Of a stretch of DNA of 64,000 bases, positions 47,398-60,064 are shown piece after piece. Origin of the DNA: Acanthopleura granulata (Eukaryota; Mollusca; Polyplacophora; Chitonida; Chitonidae); contig JABBOT010000004.1 in the NCBI GenBank assembly GCA_016165875.1, positions 32,889,866-32,953,865 on the forward strand, written 5' to 3'. The position numbers and the translations under genes were made by a program. Below the pieces are notes generated by a model. That model saw only the letters and a program-made list of their open reading frames with translations, ran no database searches and had not been told where the DNA came from. Positions within the stretch are counted from its first letter, which is position 1. Every line of letters starts with the position of its first letter.

Positions 47398-50300
47398 TTC
47401 TTGAAGTGTCCGATCATGTAAATAAATTAGTATAAAATCTCTTCATTATTCAAGAAGTCATCCTATGATCGAAGAGGTAAGACCAGAGCGAGACGGCCCA
47501 GATTTAGATACCCGCTGTGCCTTTGTGCTCTGAATTAAATGTTCTATGTACAATACCATGCTGGAAATTAGGTACACGGCTCGGTCAACTTGTAATGTTC
47601 GCCCGCCATGTCTTTAAGAGCTTTCAGTATATTAGATTGTCAGGTTTGAAATTTACTACGTGCATAAATTCTTTGCCAACCCGAGCAGGCAAGTATCTGA
47701 TTGGATAACGACGATGACTTTTCAATTTCCGACTGGAGTGGATTCGCCTAGTCGATTGATCAAGGCAGAAAAAGGGAGTCGGAAACGCGTAGCGATACAC
47801 CGAGTGTATGGCTTGATATCACGAAGATGTAAGTCTCCAAATCCATAATGATTTTGACGTTGCATGAAAGGCCCCATTCTTTGGGTGACACTGGCAATGG
47901 TTCAGTCTGAGCTTAAATGTAATTACTCTATCTCGTCAGGTATATCAATAACCAAATGGGCTGAATGACAAATAACCATAAATAAAATTAACCATGAAGC
48001 ATAGATGAAAAGGCCACACAATCTGTTTCATGAAAGAGACCAAATGTAGTTGATATAGCAAGAGAACGGTACATTTAGTCAAAATGGATTTCCACACTTT
48101 CCGCACTTAAAACAACAACTTAATCGATGAAAAGTGAGATCGAAACCTGAACATTTATTTTAAATAATATTATACTTCCGTTCAGTGGCGCGGTATCGAT
48201 TTGGCACTGGAAGTTTGAGTCGTTGTCATAAATGCTAGGCTTCCCGATTTCGGACGTTTCTGCTGGCAGCATGTTAGCCTATGTCTTAGCTTAACAGCTG
48301 TTTGTGCTCCAAATATCTAATATAAAGTTTGTAGCTAATTTTTACATATGTTAACCTGACTGCCAACAAATATATGACCAAGAGGTTGGTGAAATATTAC
48401 TGGATATATTTAGAGTGGAAAATCTCTGCACAGAAAATCGTTAAGCATAGGCTGTTAGTTTATTTGGAGTTATTTCAAATGTTTTCTGACATATGATGAT
48501 GTCATTGTGGGATCTTGATGGCTCCTGATAACTATGGTGTAGTCAAGACCTGAATAGATAATATTCGCGCGTTGATTATGATATGAATGACAATAATGTG
48601 CAAGATTACCTGGAGCACTGTTCATGCTTTTCCATGATCTATGCCTGTACACATATAATGTGTATGGTGTTTTTCTACTGATAAGGTGCACAAACTGTCG
48701 GTGTCTTAATTGAAAGTTCACGCTGAAATATATGCCTTTGTTATATCTCCTTTTTTTGTTGTTTTTTTTTTCTTTTTTTTATGAAAAGTTGTTTACCGGA
48801 TACATTAACTTTTATGCGTATATCCACCTACACGAGAGAACTAGTTCTGCCCCAGGCGCTTTCTAAGGACAGAGAAAGAGGAGCACAACGTCGCCAATGT
48901 AAGAACAGGAAAAGCGACATGTATAACGTGGTGCGCCACGTACTTGGGCTGCAATAGGTTAGTCTATTGCCTCAAATTAATACAGACCGATTATCACACT
49001 CTTAATCTGTATTATGTGCTTAAGTATATGCGATGGATATATTACTGAGTTTGAACTATTCTTTTAAACATGGGGTATCATTTATGGAGCGTAACTGTTT
49101 CAGCTTGTCTCTTCGGTAACTTTACCATACAGGTAGCATCCGACGTGATACAAATGTAAGCAGAAGGCTTTGGGGTGATTGTATGCATAGATTAGTATAC
49201 GTATACATAGCCATGTAATTTATACTTGCACGTATATATTCCCAAAGCACCCGTAGAAGCAAGATACGATCAACAGAGCAAGCGCCACATGCCTTTGTGT
49301 AACCGGGAGATTGCCATAGCCTGTATATCTGATTGCAATTGTGTTCCAGGATGATAGCGGAACGCCCAAATCGCACGGATAATAAGTTACTCCGTTAGGT
49401 ATATACACGCCTATGTCTCTGGTTCGCGGTTTCGAATGTTCACGTCATTTCCACTGTTTTTCCCAACGTTGCTTCCATGAAATATATTGGGCAATTTAAA
49501 AATATTTAGAGAAAACGGAGCCTTGACACGTATACAGTCACAGCAGAAACAAATTAATCGTATGACAGTTGAAATAATCATGTACTTACATAGTCTTCCT
49601 CGAAACTCTATCGCCAACTTGCACGGCAAACTTAACAATACCTACTACAAGTACCTGGTCATTCTTCCCATAGGTGCCATTGCAGGTTGCACTTCCGTAC
49701 CATATACATACAGGAGTATTAGTAACCGCCAGTCGCATGCAGCCTCGAACATTAATCCACAGCTATATTGTCCTTAACTTTTCAAAACCTTACTCTGTGC
49801 ACAAGCGAAATAGAAAGTTTACAAACGTGCCTCATGCTGATCGCTGACAGGTTTGTCTATAAACGTTTTATAACTTTCATATACGGCGATGTTATCTGCA
49901 TCGTGTGTGCAGCTGTTAATTACATCGTTTATCCTTAAACACCTGTCGCCAGGTGTAAAAGTGATCAACACCTGAGCAACCATATCGCACGTATAACTGT
50001 ACATTGCGTCTTAATCCCATTAAACTCATGACATTCACGTTGTCTTCATATGAAAATAGTTCACCTATATGGATACCTTTTCCAGGTGTATCATGCACAC
50101 GTGCGGGTTTGTTGGTTATTTAACCGTTTTTGTAGAGTTCTGCACAAGGAGCACCTTTTCATAGAATTTCAAATGAATCTGTGTAAGAATATTTTCAGTT
50201 GCTCTATTGTTTTCGTTCAGGCTATATAATAGTCCAGAGCTTTACCTTAGGTTTACTAACAGTTCTAACAAAAGATGAAGTAGATGACAATGTTATAACT

Positions 50301-51640
50301 TCTTACCTGTAAGTAAGGAAGGACGGCGGAGCGTCTCTGCCAATCTTATCAAATGTCTTGAATGAGCAAGAATGCTTTCGTTCTGTGTATCTATGCGTAT
50401 ATACATCACATCATGTCCCGCGCAAACTGATGAGCCTGTACCGTAAAAAACGTAATAAATTGTTAATCATGTTGGAGGATTTTAAATACCTTCACATTTT
50501 TTTGTTTCATCATCTGTCTAAATAAGGCTAAGCCTGGTTGTCTCCTTCACAGGCCAAATATAACAGTTCATTGCTTTGAGTGAATGGCAGTTTTGGTTAC
50601 TGTGTGCATTAGATTATGTAAGTTTAAATGTAATGTGCAGTCCACGCCTTTATTCGTAAGAATATTTAAGAGTCGATACTCTTGTCCTATAATAATTGTT
50701 TATTCCTGACAAAATATAATATTCGTCAATGACACATCCCCTGGCCTTCATCACACATCATACCAACGTGCCTCGTGTATTTAGCACTCCCAAAGACATT
50801 TAAATAGTGTACGGCTATTAGGACAGAGTTGGTAAACGCTCGCATCACATGACTGAGGCGAAGGCGTCGTTGTTGTTTGTTTGTTTTTTTTTCACTGACA
50901 AAGCAATGACCTGTTTGTCCGGTTTTAAAATGAGCAAGCTAAATTACAGTTTGGGACAGAAAAAAAAATGGTTTTAATGAGTATATAGTAAAGCGTTATA
51001 AGCTACGTATATAGATAACCTTACATATATACCGGCATTGAATTCCTAAGCTGAATATAAAATTTTGACAATCAATTAACCGAAAGCCTACATTAAAGGT
51101 ACGTCATGATGGCGTGTCCCACATTGTGATGAATCTCACATAAATACATGTACAATCAAAAGCTGTTTACCAAAACGAATATTTAAAATTCTTCCTAAAA
51201 AACTAAGTTCATCTAAGCAGCGCAGGTAAATGTAACAACTGAAATATGCCATGTTTAAATACATATGTGCTCAGCGGCATACGAGTGGGCCATCATTTGC
51301 ATGCGGGTATGCACGAAAAACGAATGTGCTACAGATAATGAGATGGAAAGCGTGTGCGTGTATCTTAAACCAACAATACGAATGGTCAGCATGTGCATGA
51401 ATGCACGTGGGATGCATGCCATGGCATCCTCCATGCACTTCCCGTGTAAATACATCCCACTAAATACAACAAGATATGGTCGCATTTTCTGTGTGCTGGA
51501 CTATTTAACCTTTTCCTCCAAGTATAAAATAACCCCGGTACATCTTTGTACATTCAAACCGCGTACTGAAAAATGTGTTTGGCGTAAAGCTATGTTCATT
51601 TAGAAAAGTATGCCCTTATGCAGATGAAGACCGTATCATC
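47398..51640. other. Gene-free stretch
   Basis: No supported gene, RNA or mobile element. A T-rich run lies at about 48749-48780. Short open frames (49122-49376 -, 49487-49777 +, 51265-51603 +) lack domains. Confidence 0.55.
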
Positions 51641-51894
51641 GTTTCATCGTAGTATCGCCCAACGAAGCCATGGTGCAATGGATCGTGTAGTTTGATGAAC
51701 AAAACAATGTCATTTTATAGTCTTAAATACGGCGTAATTGTTCAATCTTACAAATAGGTTAACTAAAGCCAAAACCATTCATTTATTGTTCAGTCAGAGT
51801 GTGGAAATCTAGATTAAGAAGAATTATTCATTTCCTCTTCATGTTACCAACTATTTGGGCAATCGGCAACAAGGAGTCATGCGACTGACCCTCC

Positions 51895-52142
51895 ATCGGC
51901 CCAATCATTGTAATATATCGTTCAGTCGGATCGTTCCATCGCTCCACCGATCCATCGCACCGTTCCACTGCGCCTTTCCATCGCTCAACTCTTTAAATCG
52001 CACCGCTCAATCGCTCAACCACTTCATCGTTCCACCTTTCCATCGCTCAGCTGTTCCATCAATCCACCGTTCCTTCGCTCTACCGTTCCACCACTTAACT
52101 GTTACATCACGCTACGGTTCCACGACTGCATCGCCGCACTCC
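51895..52142. repeat. Degenerate short-period satellite (GTTCCATCGCTC-like)
   Basis: Words such as TTCCATCGCTC, CTCCACCG, TTCCACC and CATCGTTCC recur about every 8 or 16 bp for nearly 250 bp on the + strand. No unit is exact for long, so it is an old array. The 97-codon open frame across it is a repeat artefact. Confidence 0.8.
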
Positions 52143-52149
52143 GGTTAAA

Positions 52150-54477
52150 ATTTACTGGGCGAAACTGCATATAGGGAGCACCCCGCCCTAATGGTTGTGT
52201 TAATAATCTGATAGTAAGAAATTTAGGCGGCAAATATAAATCCCATGCATACGGTTTATATAAACCCATGAAGGATGACAAAAAGAAAATGTACAAGCTG
52301 ACAATTTAAAAGGAAGGACAACAAACAATACAACCTTAGTGCTTTTGGAAAATGTGCCGAAATATATTTAAATGGCTCTCGCTGTTTCGGTTGATGCAGC
52401 CTAAGGTCAGGGGGTTCTCTATGCGGCGACCTGACCAAGGTGGCAGCTTTAATCTGACCGCAACTTGACCGTCGTCATGTAAGTGTACAATTATTCACAA
52501 GGCCTACGCCGTTCACGAACAAATAAATGTACATGAAAAAGATATTTTAGGAGATCTCAATTAATTGAGTAATAGCAATAACTATAGGATATGCTCTGTT
52601 AGCATATATTAAAAGGATTTATGGTGCAGCTCATATATCAGGGTTTGACAAAATCAAGACGATCACGAATACGTTATAAATCTCTATTTATCCACATATG
52701 TAAGCTTTATTTTAACCCCAAGTCCTAAAGTGGACACAGATATATTTTAATAACGATCACCATCATGTAGTCCGTTTGTCCCTCCGTTCGGCAGTCCGTG
52801 TGTCCTTCCAACAATATCTTCATAAACACACAGTCTCTTGAACACTTGCATAGACAGTCTTAAAAACTTGTATTACATATACGCTCAGGCATTGGGAAGA
52901 ACCCTACTTACTTTCGGTGACCTTTGCCATCTTTTTAAATCGGGTTTATATGTCATTTGAGTTATATTTTGTACCAGATTTGTAAACACGTTATCTTATG
53001 AAGTCTTGAAGTGCTTTTTGTCAGTGTTCGTGTTGTGACACCCCGTCACGTAGTAAAACGTTTACGAAGTCTTTAGGGTCCTTTACGCTGACATCACACT
53101 ATGCGTCTGTTCATGTAAAAGACCCGTACTGTTTCAAATTGACGTTGACCTATTTTTTCAAGGTTGTTCGGCCAGTGCCGCCATTAGCTTGTAAACACAA
53201 CTTCTACTGCAATTTGGCTTAAGGCTATTTACTACATTGCGTGGTATGTTTTTTCTTCCTCTAAACAAAGTAACCAGTTCTCTCTTAAGAAATGCAATTC
53301 CGAGAGTTACAGAGCTGGAATCATTGACACGTAGTTTAGCTTATGTGTTCACGTTTCTAAATGAACTTTGCTTTACGTCATACACATTAACATTGTCACG
53401 ACCTTGTAACACTAAATGTACACAGCTATATCGGTACATAAAAAACAAAGAGGAATGCATATATAATTATCAATTAATCAATACTTTGGTTGCATAAATA
53501 CATGTATATATACATAAACAGCTTTACCACCATATATGTTGATGTAACAGTGTTCTAACGTGATCTAAACTTCCAGCTGAATTCTGTCTCCTGAATACTC
53601 CATCGTAAAGTTACTTCCAGTCCTCCATAAAGTGTTGTTTTCTGATTCAGTCTTCCTGAATATACATCCACAGGGCCAACCTACCTCCTCATCACGTCAA
53701 CTGGGAAATATCCAACGTGGTGATGTATTTCACAAGCTAACTGTAACTGTTCTTTAAGTCAATTGACCATACCCTAGTTGCGCTCTTGCAATGAACTAGA
53801 ATGCTTCAGTCAGGGTTACTTCTGTGATATTACTATATAATAGCTCACAGCATTCTCAGTGAGACCTTCAGCCCATTTAAACAGGCTACATCAAATATAT
53901 TCACCAATAACACATACCTATACGGTCACATCTCTGTGTGACAAGACGAAACACTGGGTTATAAATATTTACTGGCTCGTGTTTATTTGTCTATACAGTA
54001 CCAAATTCTTGAGTCGTCAAGAAGACACACTCCCACACATAAACGCCAACTGCACTAGACTCGTGGACCCTAAACCTTGGACTTCAAATCTTACAAAAAA
54101 CGAAAGTTCTTGTAATTTATTCATACTCAACAAGAATCAAAAGTTCTACAACTTTAATTGCATCTAACCTAAGCCTAGACCCCAAATGACCCGATTATCA
54201 ACTAAGTTCGCTTTTATTGGGGATGAATCATACATCTATCTCTAAATCATGGTGCCTCATTTTTGCAGCAGTTCTGCTATTTATACAGAAGGCTATAGGA
54301 AACCTCTCACTAGCTTGACTCTCTACCCGCATCATCACTACCAGACTCATCCGTCCATGATCCGACTTAACATTTGTCCTGAAAACGTAAAATAAAACTG
54401 CTGTACAGGCATTCATCAACAAGGGAGAAACGCAGAGTTTATAGACCGGCAGTAGGATTTCCGTCCCCGAGAAAACC
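52150..54477. other. Gene-free stretch
   Basis: Nothing recognised. Open frames at 53237-53497 and 53859-54167 (+) have no domain, no splice context and no codon pattern I can support. Confidence 0.55.
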
Positions 54478-54982
54478 TTAATGGGAAAGACCTCATAAAA
54501 ATGAACATAGGGTAAGTGTAAAGGCTATTAAAAACTGTATCTGAAAATACCGTCACTGAATTTTTTAACTTTTTTTTGGAACAAAATAAATGCAGTCAGA
54601 TAGGTTGATAGTATGGTGGGTTTTATGGACAATATTGATAATGTGGTTCCCCAGTGAAGTCACACAACTTTTTGTACACCTTTATGTTCAGCTCTGAATA
54701 TTGTTCTTGTGAAGAGTACTCCTGTAATGCTTGCCTGTGTATGGAAACGCTAATGTGACATTAAATTTCTGCTTTAAGGCCATAGAAAAGCTGGCGTGAC
54801 GACACTGGTGAACCACATCGTCAACATGGTCCATAAAACCCACCGTACAATCAAAACATTTGAATGCGTTTATTTTGGTGAAAAAAGAATCTTAAAAAAC
54901 TCAGTGAAGGTATTTTCGGATACAGTTTTTAATGCTCTTTTCACTCACTCTGAATCCATTTTTACGAGGTCTTTTCCTTTAA
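54478..54982. mobile_element. Foldback MITE, copy B, flanked by TTAA
   Basis: TTAA at 54478-54481 and 54979-54982 bound a 497-bp element. The left arm (about 54482-54668) and right arm (about 54797-54978) are imperfect reverse complements, sharing for example GGTCCATAAAACCCACC and GAACCACAT. Ends are TGGGAAAGACCTC and GAGGTCTTTTCCT. It aligns with copy A over its full length. Part of the open frame 54796-55194 lies in the right arm and is not a gene. Confidence 0.85.
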
Positions 54983-54989
54983 TGCGTAT

Positions 54990-56190
54990 CATCCGATACC
55001 ATAGGACTGAAATGTTTCTGACATGGGAAAATCACTTTCCTGGGCAGTTCAGAACTTTGAAATTATGGCATCTGCTTGGGGCTTGTCTCAGCCAACGAAG
55101 CAGTGGCAGAAGACAAACTCCATGCAGGACCCCATATATATTGCTGGGACATATCTGGGAGGTTACAAAGATACAGGTACTGAACGACATTTAACAGATG
55201 GCAAGAACTGTGACAGTGGGGAACTACAAAGTACATACTTTCTCAACCCATCTTGAACATTTCCTGAGATGACTGAGACACCGCCTGCCTCGGCAACGCT
55301 TTAGTGTGCGATCAAATCTACAAACACTGATATACCAGGAAATTTTCGAGGAAATGAAATGATGCTATAATACATACATAACAAGGCAATTCCACAAGAT
55401 CGGAAAAGAAAAAAATAAACCACATGCTGGCCCTGCGTTTGTCGTTGAGTTCTTGTTAATGATGAAGAATAGTAATTATTTAGAAACATTTCTGTTTTCA
55501 GCTTAGCAGTTGTGTTGAGCTAATGAAAACTTAGCAGAATTTTTTAGGTTGTAAAAAAAAGTATACCAGAGTCTGATATACGGAAAGTTGTCAGTACCTT
55601 TTCTTTATAAATTTACCATGCTGCCTCTTCAGGTAATAATATGATTATCGTCAGTGGTGACTCACTAAGTGGGCTACAACTCTAGCTGTAAGGTTCGTTA
55701 ATCTGTGAGAAAAATTCAGACAATAAAGTTTCATCTGTGTGTGAATCGATGGATACCTCAAGATAAATCCTTAAGAAAACCAGTTGAGCAAGCTACGGGT
55801 CCCTAATTTACCTCCGTGTAAATTCGCTAATTACACGATACATTGCATAGCATGTATTTGCTGTTAAGAGGGTTTGTCAAAACAAGTGTCATGTAGGCAT
55901 ACAAGGCATCAGATGATGTGTTTTGGGGGTTGAAGTTTTTACATATTTGATTCATATCGTGACGGTTGGTATATCTGTGCTGCAGATCGATCCCAATGCT
56001 TGTTGACTTGTAACACCAGCATGAAGGCAAACGAAATGATAATGACCTCATCAAATTATATCATGCCACCCTGGGCCTACAATTAACTATAAAACGCCCA
56101 GCCTCTACTGTTGAGCGCTGACTAGAAAGTACCAACATTAATATCCACTTTGTAAGAGTACACATACTACGTAAAATACATACCCTTATT
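54990..56190. other. Gene-free stretch
   Basis: No gene or repeat recognised between the foldback element and the weak LINE-like fragment at 56.2 kb. Confidence 0.5.
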
Positions 56191-56195
56191 TTAAA

Positions 56196-56400
56196 TTGTA
56201 TGGACAAATTAAAGCTTTGTTTATCGTTAAATCTTCCAACCTTAAAGCGAGAAGCGAGGAAGTCGTGGCTTGGTTAGAGACGCGTGGTCTTCGGTGGCTA
56301 GGACACACAAGGTGTGGGCGATGGACAAGGAATCTGATCAGATTCCCCACGCTCTCATTGCGGGTAGAACCTGTAAGAAACTCTCTAAATATCATTCTGG
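56196..56400 (+). pseudogene. Very weak LINE-like coding fragment
   Basis: The frame reads ETRGLRWLGHTRCGRWTRN. Ends of many LINE reverse transcriptases have an R-x-x-W-x-G-H-V-x-R motif. Only this one motif supports the call, and no catalytic region is nearby. Confidence 0.2.
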
Positions 56401-57202
56401 TATACATCTCCTCCGATAAATACAACTCCCAGAACATTCCCAGGTACATCTACATATTTACATGTTACAGGCTGCATGTTTAAACTAGCATTAGAGCTGA
56501 AAGCTAGTACTGGTAATAAGCCTGTTCTCGCTTTTCACTCTCCAATCACACACCAGCAAATTTCTTAAACAGGCATATGTTTAATGAATATTAAACACAA
56601 CCCATGGATTATGTTTCTAGTGACATAAAAATTCAACAGCTTATCTTAGATTCAGACTCATAAGCATAAGTATTAATGACACCAGGCTAGCAAAGTAACC
56701 AGCAGTGACAACACCTAGCCATGTAAGTGTGTTGCTGGTATCTATGGCAGCAAATACATGTACCTTGTAATAAAAGAAAATATTTATTTACTGAAATGAA
56801 CGAAGATGTTAGGTTGGAATTTTATACAGACGCTGAATACATTGTTTGTTCCAAAAGTCATTAAGCCTGGCATATGCTAAGTAGGGTATGCGACAGATGT
56901 TATAACCTACAATACAGCTAAATATTTGTAAAGCAAACAGTATCCTGACCATTCATGAAAGTATTCTCTCATTTCATTTCAAGCAATATAATACAATTGT
57001 ACATGCCGATATATTTACATTCATGTGAATATGAGCGGTACATGTATTGGGCCAACAAGGTGTGAACATATATGCATATATTTCATAGTGGGGAAAAAGT
57101 GGGAAAGTTTGTCAGTAACTTGCCAAAGGTCCACGGTTCGCCTTTGGTAGTCTGGTTTTCTTCACTCATAAAACTGATTGCCATCATGTACGCGAAAATC
57201 AT

Positions 57203-57273
57203 GTTTCTCTCCGGCCGTAAGTCGGAAGGTCTGCCAGCAACCTGCGGATGGTCGTGGATTTCCCCAGAGCTCT
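57203..57273 (+). mobile_element. Type A SINE, central fragment
   Basis: TCTCTCCGGCCGTAAGTCGG, AAGGTCTGCCAGCAACCTG, CGGATGGTCGTGGATTTCCC: the SINE core only, with both ends lost. Confidence 0.85.
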
Positions 57274-57279
57274 AGAAAT

Positions 57280-59020
57280 AGCTTACTATTTATATTTATA
57301 AATTTAAGATCATAGCGCTTTCATGTCACTCTTAATTTTAAGAAAAATTCTGACATTCATTTACATGAATACATAATTTATTTCATTTGAAACTTACTGT
57401 TCACGTAGACAAAACATCAGCTGTTCACCTGGACACTGTGGTTTTCTGGACCCATCAAGCTGATCATTATGGTGTAAATGAAAACATTCCTGAATTTGGC
57501 CTTGACGAACAGCGAAGTAAATATGTATACACAAATATAATATATAAGGTACATAAATATAATATAAATAATACCATTTATATAAACTGAAGTGCATTAA
57601 AATTTCATGTTTCTCTTAATTTTAAGAAATATACTGACCTGTATTCATTAATATTAATATTTAACTTTATTCTTGTAAAGGATAGTGTTCAAATATGTCA
57701 TGGTTTAGTTAATATATGTTGCACATACTACAATAGTAATAATAAAACCATTTCCAGCTTTGCAACGCAAATGTTTTGTCTCAAGTATTATATCTGGTGC
57801 TGGAGTTCAGCCAACCAAATGTCACTTACATGAGACGGAACCACAGATTTGCTTATAAGGACTTGTCTGTCTCGTCTCATAGATGGCTTAATGTCTTTTT
57901 ATCATGGTTCACTTGGAATGTCTAACAATTTGGCTAAGGTATAAATACAGAGCAATATGTCGAAAAAAGAGTTTTTCAGCAAAAGAAGTACATGTATACA
58001 AGACTGTGTCAAAAGAGAGTGGTATCCAAATCTTCTAATTCATCATAAATGTACGTGCAAATTTGTGTATCTCTGCAACACTTTTAACTATGTGCAGGTG
58101 AAAGAGTATTAAATGAAAATAATTTATTTTGCAGTTGTGTGTTGATGTTTGAGACATTCTGTTACTATCAATGTGTCATGTATATATAAATATGTTATCA
58201 AACCAATGTATCAGGGACATGCATAATAACCCTGAAGGCTTATAATAATTGTGTATTCCTACTTGATTGTACCCATATACCATTAAATATGTCTGCAAGC
58301 GAGGCATATACATTTCAAAGCACTAGTATGTTTGCCTGATATCTGTTACTGAAATTATTGTACATCAAAGTTTCTCGGGCATGCATGATCCTCTAAACTC
58401 GATCCAGTTCAAGTGTTTAGTGTTCACTGTATGTCCTGATGGACTGATTTCTCACAATAACCAGCAGCAGTCAATAGAAGCATGCAGGTAAAATAGTTTA
58501 CCTCCATGCTGGAACGTTACACACACTTTTGGTCTAATACCGTCCAACCTCCCTCTGCTGTAAACCACATGAGAGAAAAGTTCTCCTAATTTCGACCTGT
58601 GAAGGTGCACAGGCTACACTTGCGTGATAATTACAATATATAACGCTCATAAAGGCCGCATAACGTTGTCAACGATTTTACGGACTAATATGCAGGGCGG
58701 CGCTGCTAATCGCCCTTTGATGTCAGTCGTCAGACAATAGGACTTTGGTAGTGATTCCGCCTAGTTCGATGCGATATATTCCGTACTTTGAGTTTAAAAT
58801 TCTTATAATTGTGCTAGTGTCAAGAGGATAGCTTTTGATATAATATACGTTATCAAATTATCAAACTTTACGTGACAGTTTTATGTAGCCGCACTCTCGT
58901 GGGGGCGAACTTGAACGCTACAGCCAATAGCGTACCGCCTATCTGTAATATGTGTGTGAAGACCTGTGTTTTTAGCTCTATTGGTCGAAGACCAGAAAAA
59001 GTTATGTAATAGTAAGTTGT
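57280..59020. other. Gene-free stretch
   Basis: AT-rich sequence without a recognisable gene or repeat. Confidence 0.5.
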
Positions 59021-59024
59021 CCGG

Positions 59025-59880
59025 AGTTAGTCTGTCTGTCTGTCTGTCAGTCTATCAGTCCGGCGTCTGTTAACTTTCCTTCAAAACGATGCTCCTCCTG
59101 AACTTTTTGTTCGATTTCAACGAAACTTACGTCAAGAGTAGACGACATCAAGATACATAATTAGTGGTATCGATTTTCCGTCTGTCTGTCTGTTTGTTTA
59201 CACAGAATATGTTGACATTACCAAAACGCTCTACGGCCAGAAGAGGTTATGTAATAACAAGTAGTCCGGTGGCAGTCCGTCCGTCTGCCTGTCTGTCAGT
59301 CCGGAATCTGTCAACTTTTCCTTCAAAACGCTGCTCCTCCTGCATTTTTAGTTCGATTTCAACGAAAGTTAACTCAAGTGTACACTACATCGAGATACAT
59401 AATTGATTGTCCGTCTGTCTGTCTGTTTATCCAGTATATGTTGACTTACATCTATATTTCAAACACTACTCCTACTACAGTTTTTGTCCGATTTCAAAGA
59501 AAGTTTGTTGAAGTCTATACTACATCGAGATGAATAATTCGTGAGATCGATTTTCCATTTCGATGATCGGTTGTCCGTTTGTCTGTCTGTTTATCCAGTA
59601 TATGTTAATACACATGTATCATTTAAAACTCCACTCTCCTACAGTTTTTGTCTGATTTCAATGAAACTCTTTTTTTCTGAAGTGTAGACATCATACATAA
59701 ATTGTAGTGTCAATTTTCCATTGATTGATTGTCTGTTCCTCTGGCATATTGTAACATTTCTTTCAAAATGCTCCTAGTTACTGTTACAGTTTTTGCCCAG
59801 TTTCAACAAAACTTGGTATAATTTAATCAACATACATATTTCGCAATACTGAATTTCAATTTTGATTGCCAACTGTCCGT
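59025..59880 (+). repeat. Decaying tandem array with CTGT microsatellite seeds
   Basis: Five diverged units each hold CTCCT..(A)CAGTTTTTGTTCGATTTCAACGAAA-like sequence (at about 59090, 59330, 59470, 59635 and 59780), ACATCGAGATACATAAT-like words, GATTTTCC and GTCTGTCTGT. Spacing is about 138-240 bp, and divergence from the first units grows to the right. Confidence 0.75.
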
Positions 59881-59903
59881 TATAGATACATAATTTTGTA
59901 ACT

Positions 59904-60060
59904 GCCTCCGTGATAATTTGTCCTAACCAGTAGAGCTACTGTCTCATCACAGACTGGTTCTTTTATGCTAGGAAACCACGGTTTTCTCCTACAATAAACC
60001 AGCCCATCGTCTTATGAGTACAACAGTTCTTAAGTAAGCTTTAAACGTCAATAAATAAAT
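59904..60060 (+). mobile_element. Highly degenerate type A SINE, plus orientation
   Basis: GCCTCCGTGATAATTTG head, then GGTTTTCTCCTACAATAAACC, ATCGTCTTATGAGTACAACAG and TTTAAACGTCAATAAATAAAT follow the SINE order with many changes. Confidence 0.55.
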
Positions 60061-60064
60061 GATC

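Noticed and set aside
46962..47435. Four overlapping open frames with repeated peptides (GRGQMLDCCHI-like)
   Set aside because: They are translations of the minisatellite. The frame alternates between 34- and 42-bp units, and no start context or domain exists.
54796..55194. 132-codon open frame
   Set aside because: It begins inside the right arm of foldback element copy B, and the homologous part of copy A is not open.
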